The notes under the pieces: generated by a model
What the model saw: only the letters and a program-made list of their open reading frames with translations
Database searches by the model: none
Told to the model about the DNA's origin: nothing
Source: Streptomyces huasconensis
GTDB taxonomy: Bacteria; Actinomycetota; Actinomycetes; Streptomycetales; Streptomycetaceae
DNA: 64,000 bases
Reading direction: 5' to 3'
Assembly: GCA_004010275.1 (NCBI GenBank)
Contig: RBWT01000015.1
Location: 1-64,000, forward strand
Part shown: piece after piece, positions 10,145-22,200 of the stretch
Numbering within the stretch: the stretch's first letter is position 1
Layout: the number at the start of each line of letters is the position of its first letter
Made by a program: the position numbers and the translations under genes

Positions 10145-10495
10145 TCAGCTCTCGCGCTTCTCCTTGATCTTCGCGGCCTTGCCGCGCAGGTCACGGAGGT
10201 AGTACAGCTTCGCGCGACGCACGTCACCGCGGGTGACGAGCTCGATCTTCTCGACGATCGGGGTGTGCACCGGGAAGGTGCGCTCGACGCCGACGGAGAA
10301 GGAGACCTTGCGGACCGTGAAGGTCTCGCGCACGCCGGCACCCTGGCGACGGATGACTACGCCCTTGAACTGCTGCACACGGGAGCGGTTGCCCTCGATG
10401 ACGCGGACGTGGACGTTGACGGTGTCACCCGGGCGGAAGGCCGGGATGTCGCTGCGCAGCGACGCGCTGTCGACGGAGTCGAGCAGGTTAGCCAT
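10145..10495 (-). CDS. rplS: 50S ribosomal protein bL19
   Basis: A 116-residue ribosomal protein at the 30S-50S interface. It starts [18 protein letters not shown] and shows the family blocks [40 protein letters not shown] and [18 protein letters not shown]. It lies in the conserved rpsP-khpA-rimM-trmD-rplS order, with 166 bp before it that could hold its own promoter. The frame is intact. Confidence 0.97.
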   Translation of the reverse strand: MANLLDSVDSASLRSDIPAFRPGDTVNVHVRVIEGNRSRVQQFKGVVIRRQGAGVRETFTVRKVSFSVGVERTFPVHTPIVEKIELVTRGDVRRAKLYYLRDLRGKAAKIKEKRES

Positions 10496-10661
10496 GATCG
10501 TCTGCTTTCTTCACTGATGCCACAGGTCATCAGCGGAACGTAATGATGAGGATTCGGTAGCTGATCGCGTCGGGCGGGCGTCTGGACCATCCCCCGCGCA
10601 TGCGGAGAGCTTCGGTCGATCCCCCTGTGGCAGGGGCGCACGCTGGACGTACAGCAGCGGC

Positions 10662-11483
10662 CTATTCTTCCACGGCTTGGGGGTCTCGCCCAAATCGGCC
10701 GTCGGGCCCCGGCCGCCACCCCAGGATCGAGAGCATCTCGCGGTCCTTCTTGTCGAAGGCCTTGGGGTCGCAGCGCTCGATGAGGTCGGGCCTGTTGCGG
10801 GTGGTGCGGCGCAGCGCCTCGTCCCGCCGCCAGCGGGCGATCTTGCCGTGGTGGCCGCTGAGCAGGACGTCCGGGATGCCGTGACCGCGCCACTGGGGAG
10901 GCTTGGTGTAGACGGGGCCTTCGAGGAGGTTGGCCATGGCGCCGGGCGCGAAGGAGTCGTCCTGGTGGGAGGCGGCGTTGCCGAGGACGCCGGGGAGCAG
11001 CCGGGCCACCGCCTCGGTGATGACGAGGACGGCGGCTTCCCCGCCCGCGAGGACGTAGTCGCCGATGGAGATCTCGTAGACGGGCACGCGGGTGGCGTAC
11101 TCGTCCGTGACGCGGCGGTCGATGCCCTCGTAGCGCGCGGGGGTGAAGACCAGCCAGGGGCGCTCGGAGAGCTCGACGGCGAGTTCCTGGGTGAAGGGGC
11201 GGCCGCTGGGCGTCGGGACGACCAGGGCGGGTCCGTGGGCCCCGGACTCGTACCCCTCGGCGAGTACGTCGTCGAGGGCCGCGCCCCAGGGCTCGGTCTT
11301 CATGACCATGCCGGGGCCGCCGCCGTAGGGGGTGTCGTCGACCGTGTTGTGGCGGTCGTACGTCCACTCCCTGAGGTCGTGGATGTTCACGTCGAGCTGG
11401 CCACGCGCGCGTGCCTTGCCGACAAGGGAGACGTTCAGCGGTTCCAGGTACTCGGGGAAGATCGTGACGACGTCGAGCCGCAT
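10662..11483 (-). CDS. trmD: tRNA (guanine37-N1)-methyltransferase TrmD
   Basis: TrmD methylates G37 next to the anticodon, which prevents +1 frameshifting. The 273-residue protein starts [20 protein letters not shown]. The SPOUT-fold knot is visible in YEISIGDYVLAGGEAA, with substrate-binding blocks GGGPGMVMKTEPWGAAL and RYEGIDRRV, and DVLLSGHHGKIARWR near the end. Its ATG overlaps the rimM stop (TAATG), which marks an operon. The frame is intact. Confidence 0.97.
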   Translation of the reverse strand: MRLDVVTIFPEYLEPLNVSLVGKARARGQLDVNIHDLREWTYDRHNTVDDTPYGGGPGMVMKTEPWGAALDDVLAEGYESGAHGPALVVPTPSGRPFTQELAVELSERPWLVFTPARYEGIDRRVTDEYATRVPVYEISIGDYVLAGGEAAVLVITEAVARLLPGVLGNAASHQDDSFAPGAMANLLEGPVYTKPPQWRGHGIPDVLLSGHHGKIARWRRDEALRRTTRNRPDLIERCDPKAFDKKDREMLSILGWRPGPDGRFGRDPQAVEE

Positions 11484-12097
11484 TACGCCTTGCCCTCCGG
11501 CGCCGGGTCCTGCGATGCCGAAGCGTCCTCCGGAGCCGGCTCGCCCTCCGCGGTCGTCTCGGCGTCCCGGGCGGAGGCGATCTCCGCGCGGTCGTCGATG
11601 AGGCCCGGCGGCGGGTCGATGACCGCGCGCTGCTCCTCCAAATCGATCTCGGTGACGATCTCCTCGACGAAGGGGATCATGACCTCGCTGCCGTCGGGCC
11701 GCTCCACGATGAACAGGTCCTGCGAGGGCAGGTGCGAGATCTCCGTGATGCGGCCGATCTCGGTGCCGTCCTTGGTGACGACGTCGAGATCCATCAGCTG
11801 GTGGTCGTAGTACTCGTCGGGGTCCTCCGGGAGCTCCTCGGGGTCGACCTCCGCGATCAGCAGGGTGTTGCGCAGCGCCTCGGCGCCGGTGCGGTCGCGT
11901 ACGCCCTCGAAGCGCAGCAGGAGGCGGCCGCTGTGCACGCGGCCGGTCTCGATGGTCAGCGGCCCCACCGAGGCGGGGTCGGTGGCGAGCACGGCGCCGG
12001 GGCCGAGCCGCAGCTCGGGCTCGTCGGTCCGTACCTCCACGGTGACCTCGCCCTTGATGCCGTGGGCGCGGCCGATCCGAGCGACTACCAACTGCAC
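11483..12097 (-). CDS. rimM: Ribosome maturation factor RimM
   Basis: RimM helps assemble the 30S head and binds ribosomal protein uS19. The GTG start at 12097 gives 204 residues beginning [20 protein letters not shown], the family N-terminus. The PRC-barrel domain follows ([40 protein letters not shown]). The C-terminal 35 residues are Asp/Glu/Ala-rich, as in other actinobacteria. The upstream open frame shows no homology, so it is not part of the gene. It is coupled to trmD. Confidence 0.95.
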   Translation of the reverse strand: MQLVVARIGRAHGIKGEVTVEVRTDEPELRLGPGAVLATDPASVGPLTIETGRVHSGRLLLRFEGVRDRTGAEALRNTLLIAEVDPEELPEDPDEYYDHQLMDLDVVTKDGTEIGRITEISHLPSQDLFIVERPDGSEVMIPFVEEIVTEIDLEEQRAVIDPPPGLIDDRAEIASARDAETTAEGEPAPEDASASQDPAPEGKA

Positions 12098-12225
12098 TGC
12101 GTTCTCTCCTGTCGTGTGCCTACGGCTCTGCGCGCCCGCGGAAGTGCTCCGCAGACGACTACGGCGGAGGGCCCTGAAGCCCTCCCCGGCCCGAGCCGGT
12201 GCTGCTGTGGTTCTGCGAACCCGGT

Positions 12226-12465
12226 TCAGCGAACCTGGTCCACGTCGACGAGGTCGACGCGGACGCCGCGGCCGCCGATGGCGCCCACGACGGTGCGCAG
12301 AGCGCGCGCGGTGCGGCCGTTGCGGCCGATCACCTTGCCGAGATCGTCCGGGTGAACCCGGACCTCGAGGACGCGCCCGCGGCGCAGGTTGCGCGAGGCG
12401 ACCTGCACGTCGTCGGGGTTGTCGACGATGCCCTTCACGAGGTGCTCGAGAGCCTCCTCGAGCAT
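12226..12465 (-). CDS. khpA: KH-domain RNA-binding protein (KhpA-like)
   Basis: A 79-residue single-KH protein between rpsP and rimM, the usual place of khpA/ylqC. It starts [22 protein letters not shown]. The GxxG RNA-gripping loop is in [19 protein letters not shown]. In other bacteria KhpA binds many RNAs, often together with KhpB/Jag. The ATG lies 2 bp after the rpsP stop, so it is translated with rpsP. Confidence 0.93.
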   Translation of the reverse strand: MLEEALEHLVKGIVDNPDDVQVASRNLRRGRVLEVRVHPDDLGKVIGRNGRTARALRTVVGAIGGRGVRVDLVDVDQVR

Positions 12466-12467
12466 GC

Positions 12468-12910
12468 TCAGGCCTCGGTGGACTCGGTGGACGCGGCCGC
12501 GTCAGCAGCCTCGTCCGCCTTCTTGTCAGCCTTCTTGGCCTTCTGAGTAATGGCCTCACCCTTGGCGTCGTCGCCCTCGAGACCCTTGGTGAAGGCCTCG
12601 AACGCGGCGCGCTTGTCCTTGGGCTCCGCGACCTTCAGCGCGCCGGGGCCGGCAGGCCCTTGTGCTTCTGCCAGTCGCCGGTGAGCTTGAGGATCGCCAT
12701 GACCGGCTCGGTCGGCTGGGCGCCGACGGACAGCCAGTACTGGGCACGCTCCGAGTTGACCTCGATGCGCGAGGGGTTCTGCACCGGGTGGTACAGGCCG
12801 ATCTCCTCGATGGCCCGGCCGTCACGGCGGGTACGGGAGTCGGCGACGACGATGCGGTAGTGAGGCGAACGGATCTTGCCCAGACGCTTCAGCTTGATCT
12901 TGACTGCCAC
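12468..12910 (-). CDS. rpsP: 30S ribosomal protein bS16 (one frameshift)
   Basis: bS16 binds 16S rRNA early in 30S assembly. GTG at 12910 starts [19 protein letters not shown], and the conserved part ends [12 protein letters not shown]. There a base is missing in a C/G run near 12645: adding one G continues as [20 protein letters not shown] and an Ala/Asp/Glu-rich tail, to a stop at 12468 just before khpA. The span is one base short of whole codons, as expected. Because the gene is essential, sequencing error is likely, although the raw frame would still make the conserved core. Confidence 0.95.
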
Positions 12911-13100
12911 GGAAGTGGTGTCTCCTGGTCTTGACGTGGGTGGGCACAAGAAGATGCCGCGTGGGGTTGCGGTACTCGAGTGCCCGATGGACGCGTCAGC
13001 CGGAGGAGAGAGGGGTCCTGTGCGACTGTCGAGTACAGCTAGCCATTGTGCCATACGACGCCGGGGCACCCGCACCCCGGTTCGGGCGCCCCGGTGCCGC

Positions 13101-13696
13101 TCAGCCCACGCCCGCGCCGACCGCCTCGGGGATGCGGAAGGGCTTGCCGCAGCCGCCGCACATGATGGGCGCCTGGGCGAGCACGGACGGCACGACGCGG
13201 ACGTTGCGCCCGCAGTCGCAGACGGCCTTCACGCGCACGCCGCCTCCGAGGAGCCGTGCCGGGCCGCCGGGCCCCGGAAGCTGCGGGCGGTGTCCGCCGT
13301 GGTCGCCGCGGTGTGCGCCTTCAGGGCGCGCTGGAGCCGTTCGATCGTCGGGCGGTACCGCCGCTTGGCCTCGGGGTTGAGCGTGACCAGGGAGAAACCG
13401 CTGCTCGGATGCGGCTCCTCGGGATGGTCGAGGCCCAGCTCCTCGGCGATCGCGAGGAATCTGCGGTTGTGGTACCGGCCTGCGCGTGAGGTGTCGCGTA
13501 CGCCGCGGGAGGCGGCGATGCCATGGACTGCCTCGTGAAGCAGTCGCTCGAAGGAGAGCTCGGCGCCACACGCGGACGACGACTCTCCGATCAGGGATTC
13601 GGGCGCGGCAAGGTCGGGCAGCTCGGGGTGGTGCCGCTGAATGTCGGCCCACGCCTGTGCCAGCTCTGCGGCGAGAACAGGTGGTGTCGTGCTCAC
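13101..13696 (-). CDS. SprT-like zinc metallopeptidase-fold protein with C-terminal zinc ribbon (one frameshift)
   Basis: About 198 residues once one base is restored near 13245. The first part has a zincin-type HExxH motif ([17 protein letters not shown]) and the block [18 protein letters not shown], as in SprT-like proteins. The end has two close cysteine pairs (CDCGRNVRV and MCGGCGKPF), a zinc ribbon. The GTG start at 13696 ([14 protein letters not shown]) is chosen because homology-like sequence begins there. SprT relatives include DNA-protein crosslink proteases, but short plasmid- and element-borne versions have no known role. It is isolated between rpsP and a decayed proS, in what looks like an accessory insert. 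Confidence 0.7.
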
Positions 13697-13969
13697 GTCG
13701 TGACAACGAGCCGGATGCCCCGGGGGTTCCATTCCGGGGCATCCCAAATAATTTGCACGTACCCGTCAGTTGCCGTTGATGCGTCCGGACGAGGGCGGGT
13801 GCGCTGATCTGCGGAGAAGCCTCGCAGCTCGCATCAAGCCGGTACGTAGCGGCGCGTACGCCCCGGCGCGTAGAGAAAGCATGCACGCCGGGGCTTGTGT
13901 TGCCTCTATCGCGTACGAGACGAAAACGGGCGCCCGCCGCCGGAACCGCGCCCCTCAGGGCCACCACGG

Positions 13970-15381
<1,412 letters not shown>

Positions 15382-15409
15382 TTACTCTCGGCGGATTGGG
15401 GCGCTTTCG

Positions 15410-16267
15410 ATGACACCAACACTCGTGCAGTCGCACCTCCCTCACGCGGGCACCGCGCCCCGCGTGAACCTCGGTGCACGCGCGCGTGACTGGGCGGAGA
15501 TCCAGGAACGGATGCTGGTCCCGCTCTATGAAGCGGTGTACGAACGACTCGACGTGGGCGACGGCACCCGGCTGCTCGGCCTGGGCTGCGGCTCCGGGCT
15601 CGCCCTGCTGATGGCGGCCTCCCGGGGCGCGACGGTGACCGGTGTCGACCCCTCGGCGCCCGAGCGGCTGGCGCTGGCACGCAGACGGCTGCTGCCGGAC
15701 GCCGCTCCGGAGGCGGGGGCCGGCGCGGCGCGGCTCGTCGCAGGCGGGCCCGCGGACGCGGCGGGGCCGGACGTGCCCGCGTACAACCTCGTCACCGCGT
15801 TTCAGCCGATCGGCTGTATGGCGGGCGACGCCGAGGGGCTCTCCGGCCTCCTGAAGGCGGCGGCTCCGCTCACCGACCGGGGGACTCCGGTGGTGCTCGC
15901 CGGATGGGGCCCTCCGGAGCGGTGCGCCACGTCAACGGTCATGAGGGTGGCGACCAGGCTCGCCGATCCGATGCGCAGTGCGGGCAGTTGGCGCCCCGCG
16001 CTGCGGGACCGCCTGGAGGAGGTCGCCCAGCGGGCGGGGCTCAAGCCGGACGGCTCCGGCCGCGTCGCGTGCCCGTTCGGGTACGCGGACGTGGAGAGCG
16101 CGGTGCGGGGGCTGCTGTCGACGGGCCTGTTCGACGCGGCGGTGGGCGCGACGGACAAGGCGCAGGTCGACAAGGAGCTGACGGAGGCGCTGCATCCGCA
16201 CCGGCGGCACGACGGGACGGTGTGGATGCCGAACGTCTTCCGGTACTTGATCGCGCGTACGCCTTAG
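15410..16267 (+). CDS. SAM-dependent class I methyltransferase
   Basis: A 285-residue methyltransferase. ATG 15410 (MTPTLVQSHLPHAG) is preferred because the open frame upstream shows no conserved sequence. Motif I is LLGLGCGSGLALL with the acidic strand end TGVDPSAPE; the region AYNLVTAFQPIGCM would be motif IV. The C-terminal half resembles Streptomyces UbiE-like proteins of unknown substrate. It ends convergently with the polyketide synthase, the two stops overlapping by 4 bp (16264-16267). A link to the polyketide is possible but not shown; similar genes occur beside ftsH/ffh in streptomycetes that lack this PKS, as I recall. Confidence 0.8.
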   Translation: MTPTLVQSHLPHAGTAPRVNLGARARDWAEIQERMLVPLYEAVYERLDVGDGTRLLGLGCGSGLALLMAASRGATVTGVDPSAPERLALARRRLLPDAAPEAGAGAARLVAGGPADAAGPDVPAYNLVTAFQPIGCMAGDAEGLSGLLKAAAPLTDRGTPVVLAGWGPPERCATSTVMRVATRLADPMRSAGSWRPALRDRLEEVAQRAGLKPDGSGRVACPFGYADVESAVRGLLSTGLFDAAVGATDKAQVDKELTEALHPHRRHDGTVWMPNVFRYLIARTP

Positions 16268-19200
16268 CCGCACGTCACTTCGGCCGCCGGTGACGGGCTG
16301 CTGCCCGGCAGGCCGAGGCGGAGCAGCACCAGATGCGACACGTCGGTGATGGTGCCGCCGCTGCGCAGCAGCTCCAGCGGCGGGATCTCGACGTCGAAGC
16401 GGGTGCGCAGGGACACCAGCATCTCGGCGAGCATGAGCGAGTCCAGTCCGTACTCGTCGAGCCGGCGGTCGTGGTCGAGGTCCTCTTCGTCCATGTGCAG
16501 TACACCGGCCAGCAGGTGCGCGAGCGTCCCGGCGACGGCGCGCAGGGCCTCCTCCGGGCTCATCGCGGCCAGCGCCGCCATGATCTCCTCGCGGGAGTGG
16601 CTTGCCTCGTCCATGTGTTCGGGGAGCAGTGTCGAGCAGCGGGGCACCGCGAGGGACGGCAGGAGGTTGCGCAGCCGGGCCCAGTTGTACCGCCCGATGC
16701 CGGCCACCTCTGTGCCCTGCGCGACGAGTGGCTCGGCGGCCGCGAAGGCCTCACGCGGCGAGACGGGTTCGATGCCCACCGAGGTGAGTGCCCCGGTCAG
16801 TCCGTTGCGGGCGACGTATCCCGTCTCCCCGATGGCTCCCCAGGCGATGGCCTGTCCGGCGGCTCCCGACCGGCGGCGGCGCCGCGTGAGCGCCTCCAGC
16901 CAGAGGTTGGCCGCCACGTAGTTGGCCTGCCGGATGTTGCCGAGGAAGGTCGTGCCGGAGGAGTACAGCAGGAAGAGGTCCAGTTCCCGGTCGGCCAGGA
17001 GCTGGTCCAGCACGGCGGCGCCGGCCGTCTTCGGGGCCAGGGCGGCGGCGAACCGTTCGTCGGTGAGTTCGCCCAGTGTGTCGTCCTCCAGGTGCATCGC
17101 GCAGTGGACGACTCCGCGCAGCGGGTGCCCCCCGGCGTCGATGCGTGCGATGACTTCCCGTACGGCGGACGTGTCGGTGACGTCGGCCGCGTACGCGGTG
17201 GCCCGCACGCCGCGTGCGGCCAGTCCGCCCAGGACCGTCTCCCCCTCGGGGGAGGCGTCGCCGCGCCGGCTCATCAGCGCCAGGTGCCGTGCGCCCCGGT
17301 CGGCCAGCCACGCGGCGCTCGCGGCACCGAACCCGCTCAGGCCCCCCGTCACCAGGTAGGTGCCCGCGGGGTCCAGGGAAGGCGCCTGCGCCCGCCGCTC
17401 CACGGGCACCTGCTCGTCCAGCGGGTCCATCGCCACCACGACCTTGCCGACGTGGCGGGAGTGCTGCATGAGCTGGAACGCCTCGCTCACACGGGCCGCG
17501 GGGTAGACGCTGTGCGGCAGCGGGCGGTAGGACCCGTTCCGTACGCGCTCGGTGACGTCCGCGAAGAGTTTCGCTCCTTGGTCGGGGTCGAAGGCCAGCG
17601 TGGTGAGGTCGACCCCGAAGAAGCTGATGTTGTTGCGGAAGGGCCGCAGCAACAGGGGCTTGTTCTCGTAGATGTCACGCTTGCCCAGTTCGATGAACCG
17701 GCCACCGGGGCGCAGCAGTTCCAGGCTGCGGGTGATCGCCTCTCCGGCCAGGGAGTTGACGACGACGTCGACCCCGCGCCCGTCGGTGACCTCCGTGACC
17801 CGGGTGGCGAAGTCGAGGCTGTGGGAGTCCAGGACGTGCTCGACGCCCAGGGTGCTCAGCAGTTCCCGCTTGGCGGGGGTGCCCGCGGTGGCGATCACGC
17901 GGGCGCCGCACAGGTGGGCGTACTGGAGGACGGCGAGGCCGATGCCGCCCGCGCCGCCGTGCACCAGGACCGTCTCACCGGCCCTGAGCCGGGCCAGGTG
18001 ACCGAGGCTGTAGTGGACGGTGGAGAAGACGACGGGCAGGGTCGCGGCCTCGGTGAAGCTCATGCCCCGGGGCATGTGTCCGAGCGCCTGGGCGGCGGTC
18101 AGGGTGTGGGAGGCCAGGGACGCCGGCGCGAGGCCGAACACCCGGTCGCCGGGCCGGAACGCGGTCACGTCGGGTCCGACGGCGGTCACCACTCCGGCGC
18201 ACTCCAGGCCGAGCCCGACCTCGGTGTACGTCCCTTCGATCGCCTCGGCCGGCAGCAGACCGACCGCCTGCATCATGTCGCGGTAGTTCAGCGCGGCGGC
18301 CCGTACGGCCACGGCCACCTGGCCCGGCCCCGCGGGCACAGCGGTGTTCTCGACCCATGCCAGGCGGTAGGAGAGTCCCGGGGAGCGCACCTCCAGCCCG
18401 AAGGGTGCCTCTCCCCCGGCCGTCACCTCCGTATGGGCGGCGGGCAGTTCCCGCTCCCGGGGCACGAAGCGTCCGCCGCCCGCGGTGATCGCCACTTCCG
18501 TCTCGGCGTCGTCCGTGAGCAGTTCGCGGGCCAGGCGGCAGGCGTCGGTGGCGGTCCGGCCCGAGCGGTCCAGCGAGACGGCGCGGAGCGACAGCCGCGG
18601 TTCTTCGTTGGCGAGGGTGCGGGCGATGCCCCACACCGCCGCGTCGTCGGTCACCTCGGCCCGCTCCGGGTGCGGGAGCGCGCCGCTGGGCCGGGTCACC
18701 AGGGTGAGCGCGGCCCGTGCGGTGCCGTCGAGGGCCGAGCAGGCGCGGCTGACGGCCCGCATGAGCGCCGCGCGCCGGGTGGTGAGCGACACGGTTGCGG
18801 CGGGGCCGTCGGCCGGCGCTTCACCGGGATCGCCGGGTACGTCGCCGAGGATGACGCATACGTCCGCGCCTTCCGTCCCGAGGACCCGCTCCCAGTCGAC
18901 GGTGTCCTCGTCCGTCACGTACACCGCTGCCGGCGCACCGTCCCCGTCGGGCGGCAGGAGGTCGGCGACAGCCCGGGCCAGGGCCAGTTCCCCGGCGCTC
19001 TCGGCGGCGATCACCCGAGGGCGGCCGGTCGTGGTCACCGGCGGCGCCGGTGGGGTGACGGCGCCGCGCGGAGTCGCGGCGAGCAGCACGGAGAAGTGGT
19101 CCCGGCATTCGGTGGCGTCGTCGCCGGTGCGTACGACATCGGTGAAGCCGCACCGGTCGAGCAGTTCCGGCCAGCAGCGGTGAGGTGGGGCGCTCGGCGT

Positions 19201-22200
19201 GGTCGGCACGGTCCCAGAAGGAGTCCATGGTGCCGAAGTAGGGGGCGAGGACGGCCGTCTCATGGCTCTCGACCGCCAGGAGCAGGCCGCCGGGGGTCAG
19301 GAGGGTGGCGACGCGGCGCACCGCTGCTGCGAGGTCCTTGGCGGTGTGCAGGGCGTTGGCGGCGATCACCACGTCGAAGCCCGCCTCGGGCAGCCCCTGG
19401 CCGGCCGGGTCGGCGTCCAGGTCGAAGGTGCGGTAGGTGACGAAGTCGTAGGCGGCGAAGCGCCGTTCGGCGCGGGTGAGGAACCCGGGTGAGACATCGC
19501 TGTAGACGTAGTGGGTGCGCTCGGCGGGCAGGAGGGGGAGCAGGGCGGCCGCCATGCCGCCCGTGCCCGCCCCCACCTCCAGCACGCGCAGGGGCCGGTC
19601 CTGGGGCCAGGCCCGTACGGTCTCCTGAAGGAGTGCCTGTGCGAGACGGTTGTGGAAGCGGCTGATGACTGCGGTGTCATAGAGCTGCTCGATGTCCGCG
19701 AGGCTCCCGTCGCCCGCCATGGAATCCGTGAGGTCGTCTCCGTCGGGGACCAGGAGGCCCCGCGTACGGCTGATGGCCAGCCGGCTCTCGGCGGAGTACC
19801 GGGGGAACTCCAGGGTCAGCGCGCGCAGGAGTTCCTTGTCCTCGAACTCGGGCCGGGTCAGCCGCAGCCGTCCGCCCCCGGCTTCCTCGGCCAGGCCGTG
19901 GCGGATCATCTCCGCGCCCATCACCTCGGCGAACGGCGCGCGCGTGGGTCCATCCCGGCGGTGACGAGGTCGTCGGTGCCGAACGCGACGCGGTGGTCGG
20001 GTACGAGGGCGGCGACGGCGGTGGCGTACCGGTGGGCGGCGGCTTTCCTGAAGAGGACGGCGAAGCGCTCGTAGCCGGCGTCGTGCCAGTCGGCGCGCAG
20101 GCGGCGATGCGGTCGGCGGTGGCCGCGAGGATGTCCCGGGGAGTGACCGGCGGCCCGTCGCCGGGCCAGGGCGGCGCACCCGGCGCGGCCCGCATGGTGG
20201 TGTGGTGCACGGTCAGGGCGGTCCGGTGGGCGCCGGCCAGTCTGCGCAGCCGGCAGCGGAGCAGCTCGACGCAGACCCGCCCCTCCTCATCGGTCACCAC
20301 GATGTCCCAGCAGGTCTCGGCCGTCGTGAAGGACCGCCGGCGGACGTGGACCGACCCGCGGGAGGCGGGGGTACGCCATACGCGGGCGGAGCCCACGGCG
20401 GCGGGCAAGTAGACCGTGCCGCCCGCCACGGCCGCACGGATCAGCGGTGCTCCGGCCTGGAGGGCGCCGTCCAGCAGGGCGGGGTGGGCCTCGTACTCCT
20501 CGCTCGGGGCCTCGTGCCGGTAGGTGGCCACCACCTCCCCGTCCCCCACGCGCAGTTCGCGCAGCACCTGGAAGGCGGGACCGTACTGGAGGCCGGCGCG
20601 GTCCACCGCGTCGTAGTGTTCCGCGCCGTCCACGACGCGCGGGCAGCGTGCGCGGACGGCGGCGAGGTCGATGTCCGAGGGGGCGCGGCCGAGCAGGGCG
20701 CGCACTCTGGCCCGGACATGCGCGCGCGGCCGGGCGGTACGCGCGTCGGTGCTGGTGATGCTCACCACGCCGTCGTCCGGTGTGACGGCCAGCTGGACGC
20801 GTACGCTGCCGGCGTCCGCCCAGGGCACGACCAGCGGGCGGGTGATCTCCAGGCAGTCGACTTCCGCAGGACCGTCGAGGGTGAGGCGCCCGGCGGCCAG
20901 TGCCATCTCCACGTAGGCGGTCGCCGGCACCACGACCGAGCCCGCGAAGCCGGGGGTGTCGAGCCACGGGGTGAGCGCCGGTTCGATGGCGCCCTGCCAG
21001 GTGGGGACGGGCGAGGGGAGCCGCTCGCCGAGCAGCGGGTGGTCCAGGTGGCCGGAGCCGCTGGTGCGCAGCCAGGTCTGCGGGGTGCCGTTCCAGTGGC
21101 GTTCGCGTTGCCAAGGGTAGGCCGGAAGGTCCGCCACCCGACCCTGACGCGGGAAGTGCACGCTCCATTCCACCTCGGCGCCCTGCGCCATGAGGGTGGT
21201 CATGGCGTGGTCCACGGCCTCGGGTCCGCTCGCGTCCCGGCGCAGGGTCGGCGTCACCGCGACGGTGTCCCGGGTGCGGGAGCGGGCGACGCGGTGCAGG
21301 TAGGCGCGGAGGACGGGGTGCGGGCCGATCTCCACGAGGATGTCGGCGCCGTCCTCCAGTGCCTTCTCCGTCGCCCCGGCGAAGAGCACGGGCTCCCGTA
21401 CGTTGCGCCACCAGTAGGAAGCGTCCAGGGCGGGGCCCTCGATGCGGTCACCGGTCACGGCGGAGTACAGCGGCAACCGGGCCGTGCCGGGGCGCAGTTG
21501 GGACAGCTCCTGCCGCAGGGGGCACTCGATCGGGTCCATCACCGCGCTGTGGAAGGCGTAGTCGAGGTCCAGCTCTTTGCAGGTGACTCCCTTGCGGGTC
21601 AGCTCGGCGAGGAACGCCCGCAGGATGTCCGTGGGGCCCGCCACGGTCACGTCCTGTCCGCTGTTCACCGCCGCCACCTCGACGCCGGGGAACACGGCTG
21701 CTTCCTTGGCCGCCTCGTACACGGGGAGCGCCACGGCGGCCATCCGGCCCGTTCCGGCGGTGGCCGCCTGGGTGCGGCTGCGCGCGACGATCACGTGTGC
21801 CGCCTGGTCCAGGTCCAGCGCGCCGGCCACAAAGGCGGCGGCGACCTCCCCCACGCTGTGGCCGAACACGCCGTGCGGCACGACGCCCTGGTCCCGCAAC
21901 ATGCGTACGAGACCGACCTGCACGGCGAACAGCAGGGGCTGGGCCACCTCGGTCAGCGCGAGACGCGACCGCTCGGCCGGCGCCGACAGCTCGTCGGTCA
22001 CCGACCAGCCGAGCCGGGGGGCCAGCGCCGCGTCCACTTCCTCGACGGCGGCGCGGAAGGCGGCGCTCCCGGTCAGGAGGTCGGCCGCCATGCCCGGCCA
22101 CTGTGAGCCGTTGCCGGAGAAGACGAACGCGATTCTCCCCCGGGCCACCGCCTGGGAGGCGGTGGCGTCGGCACGGTCTCCCCGCTCCTCCTCACGCGGC

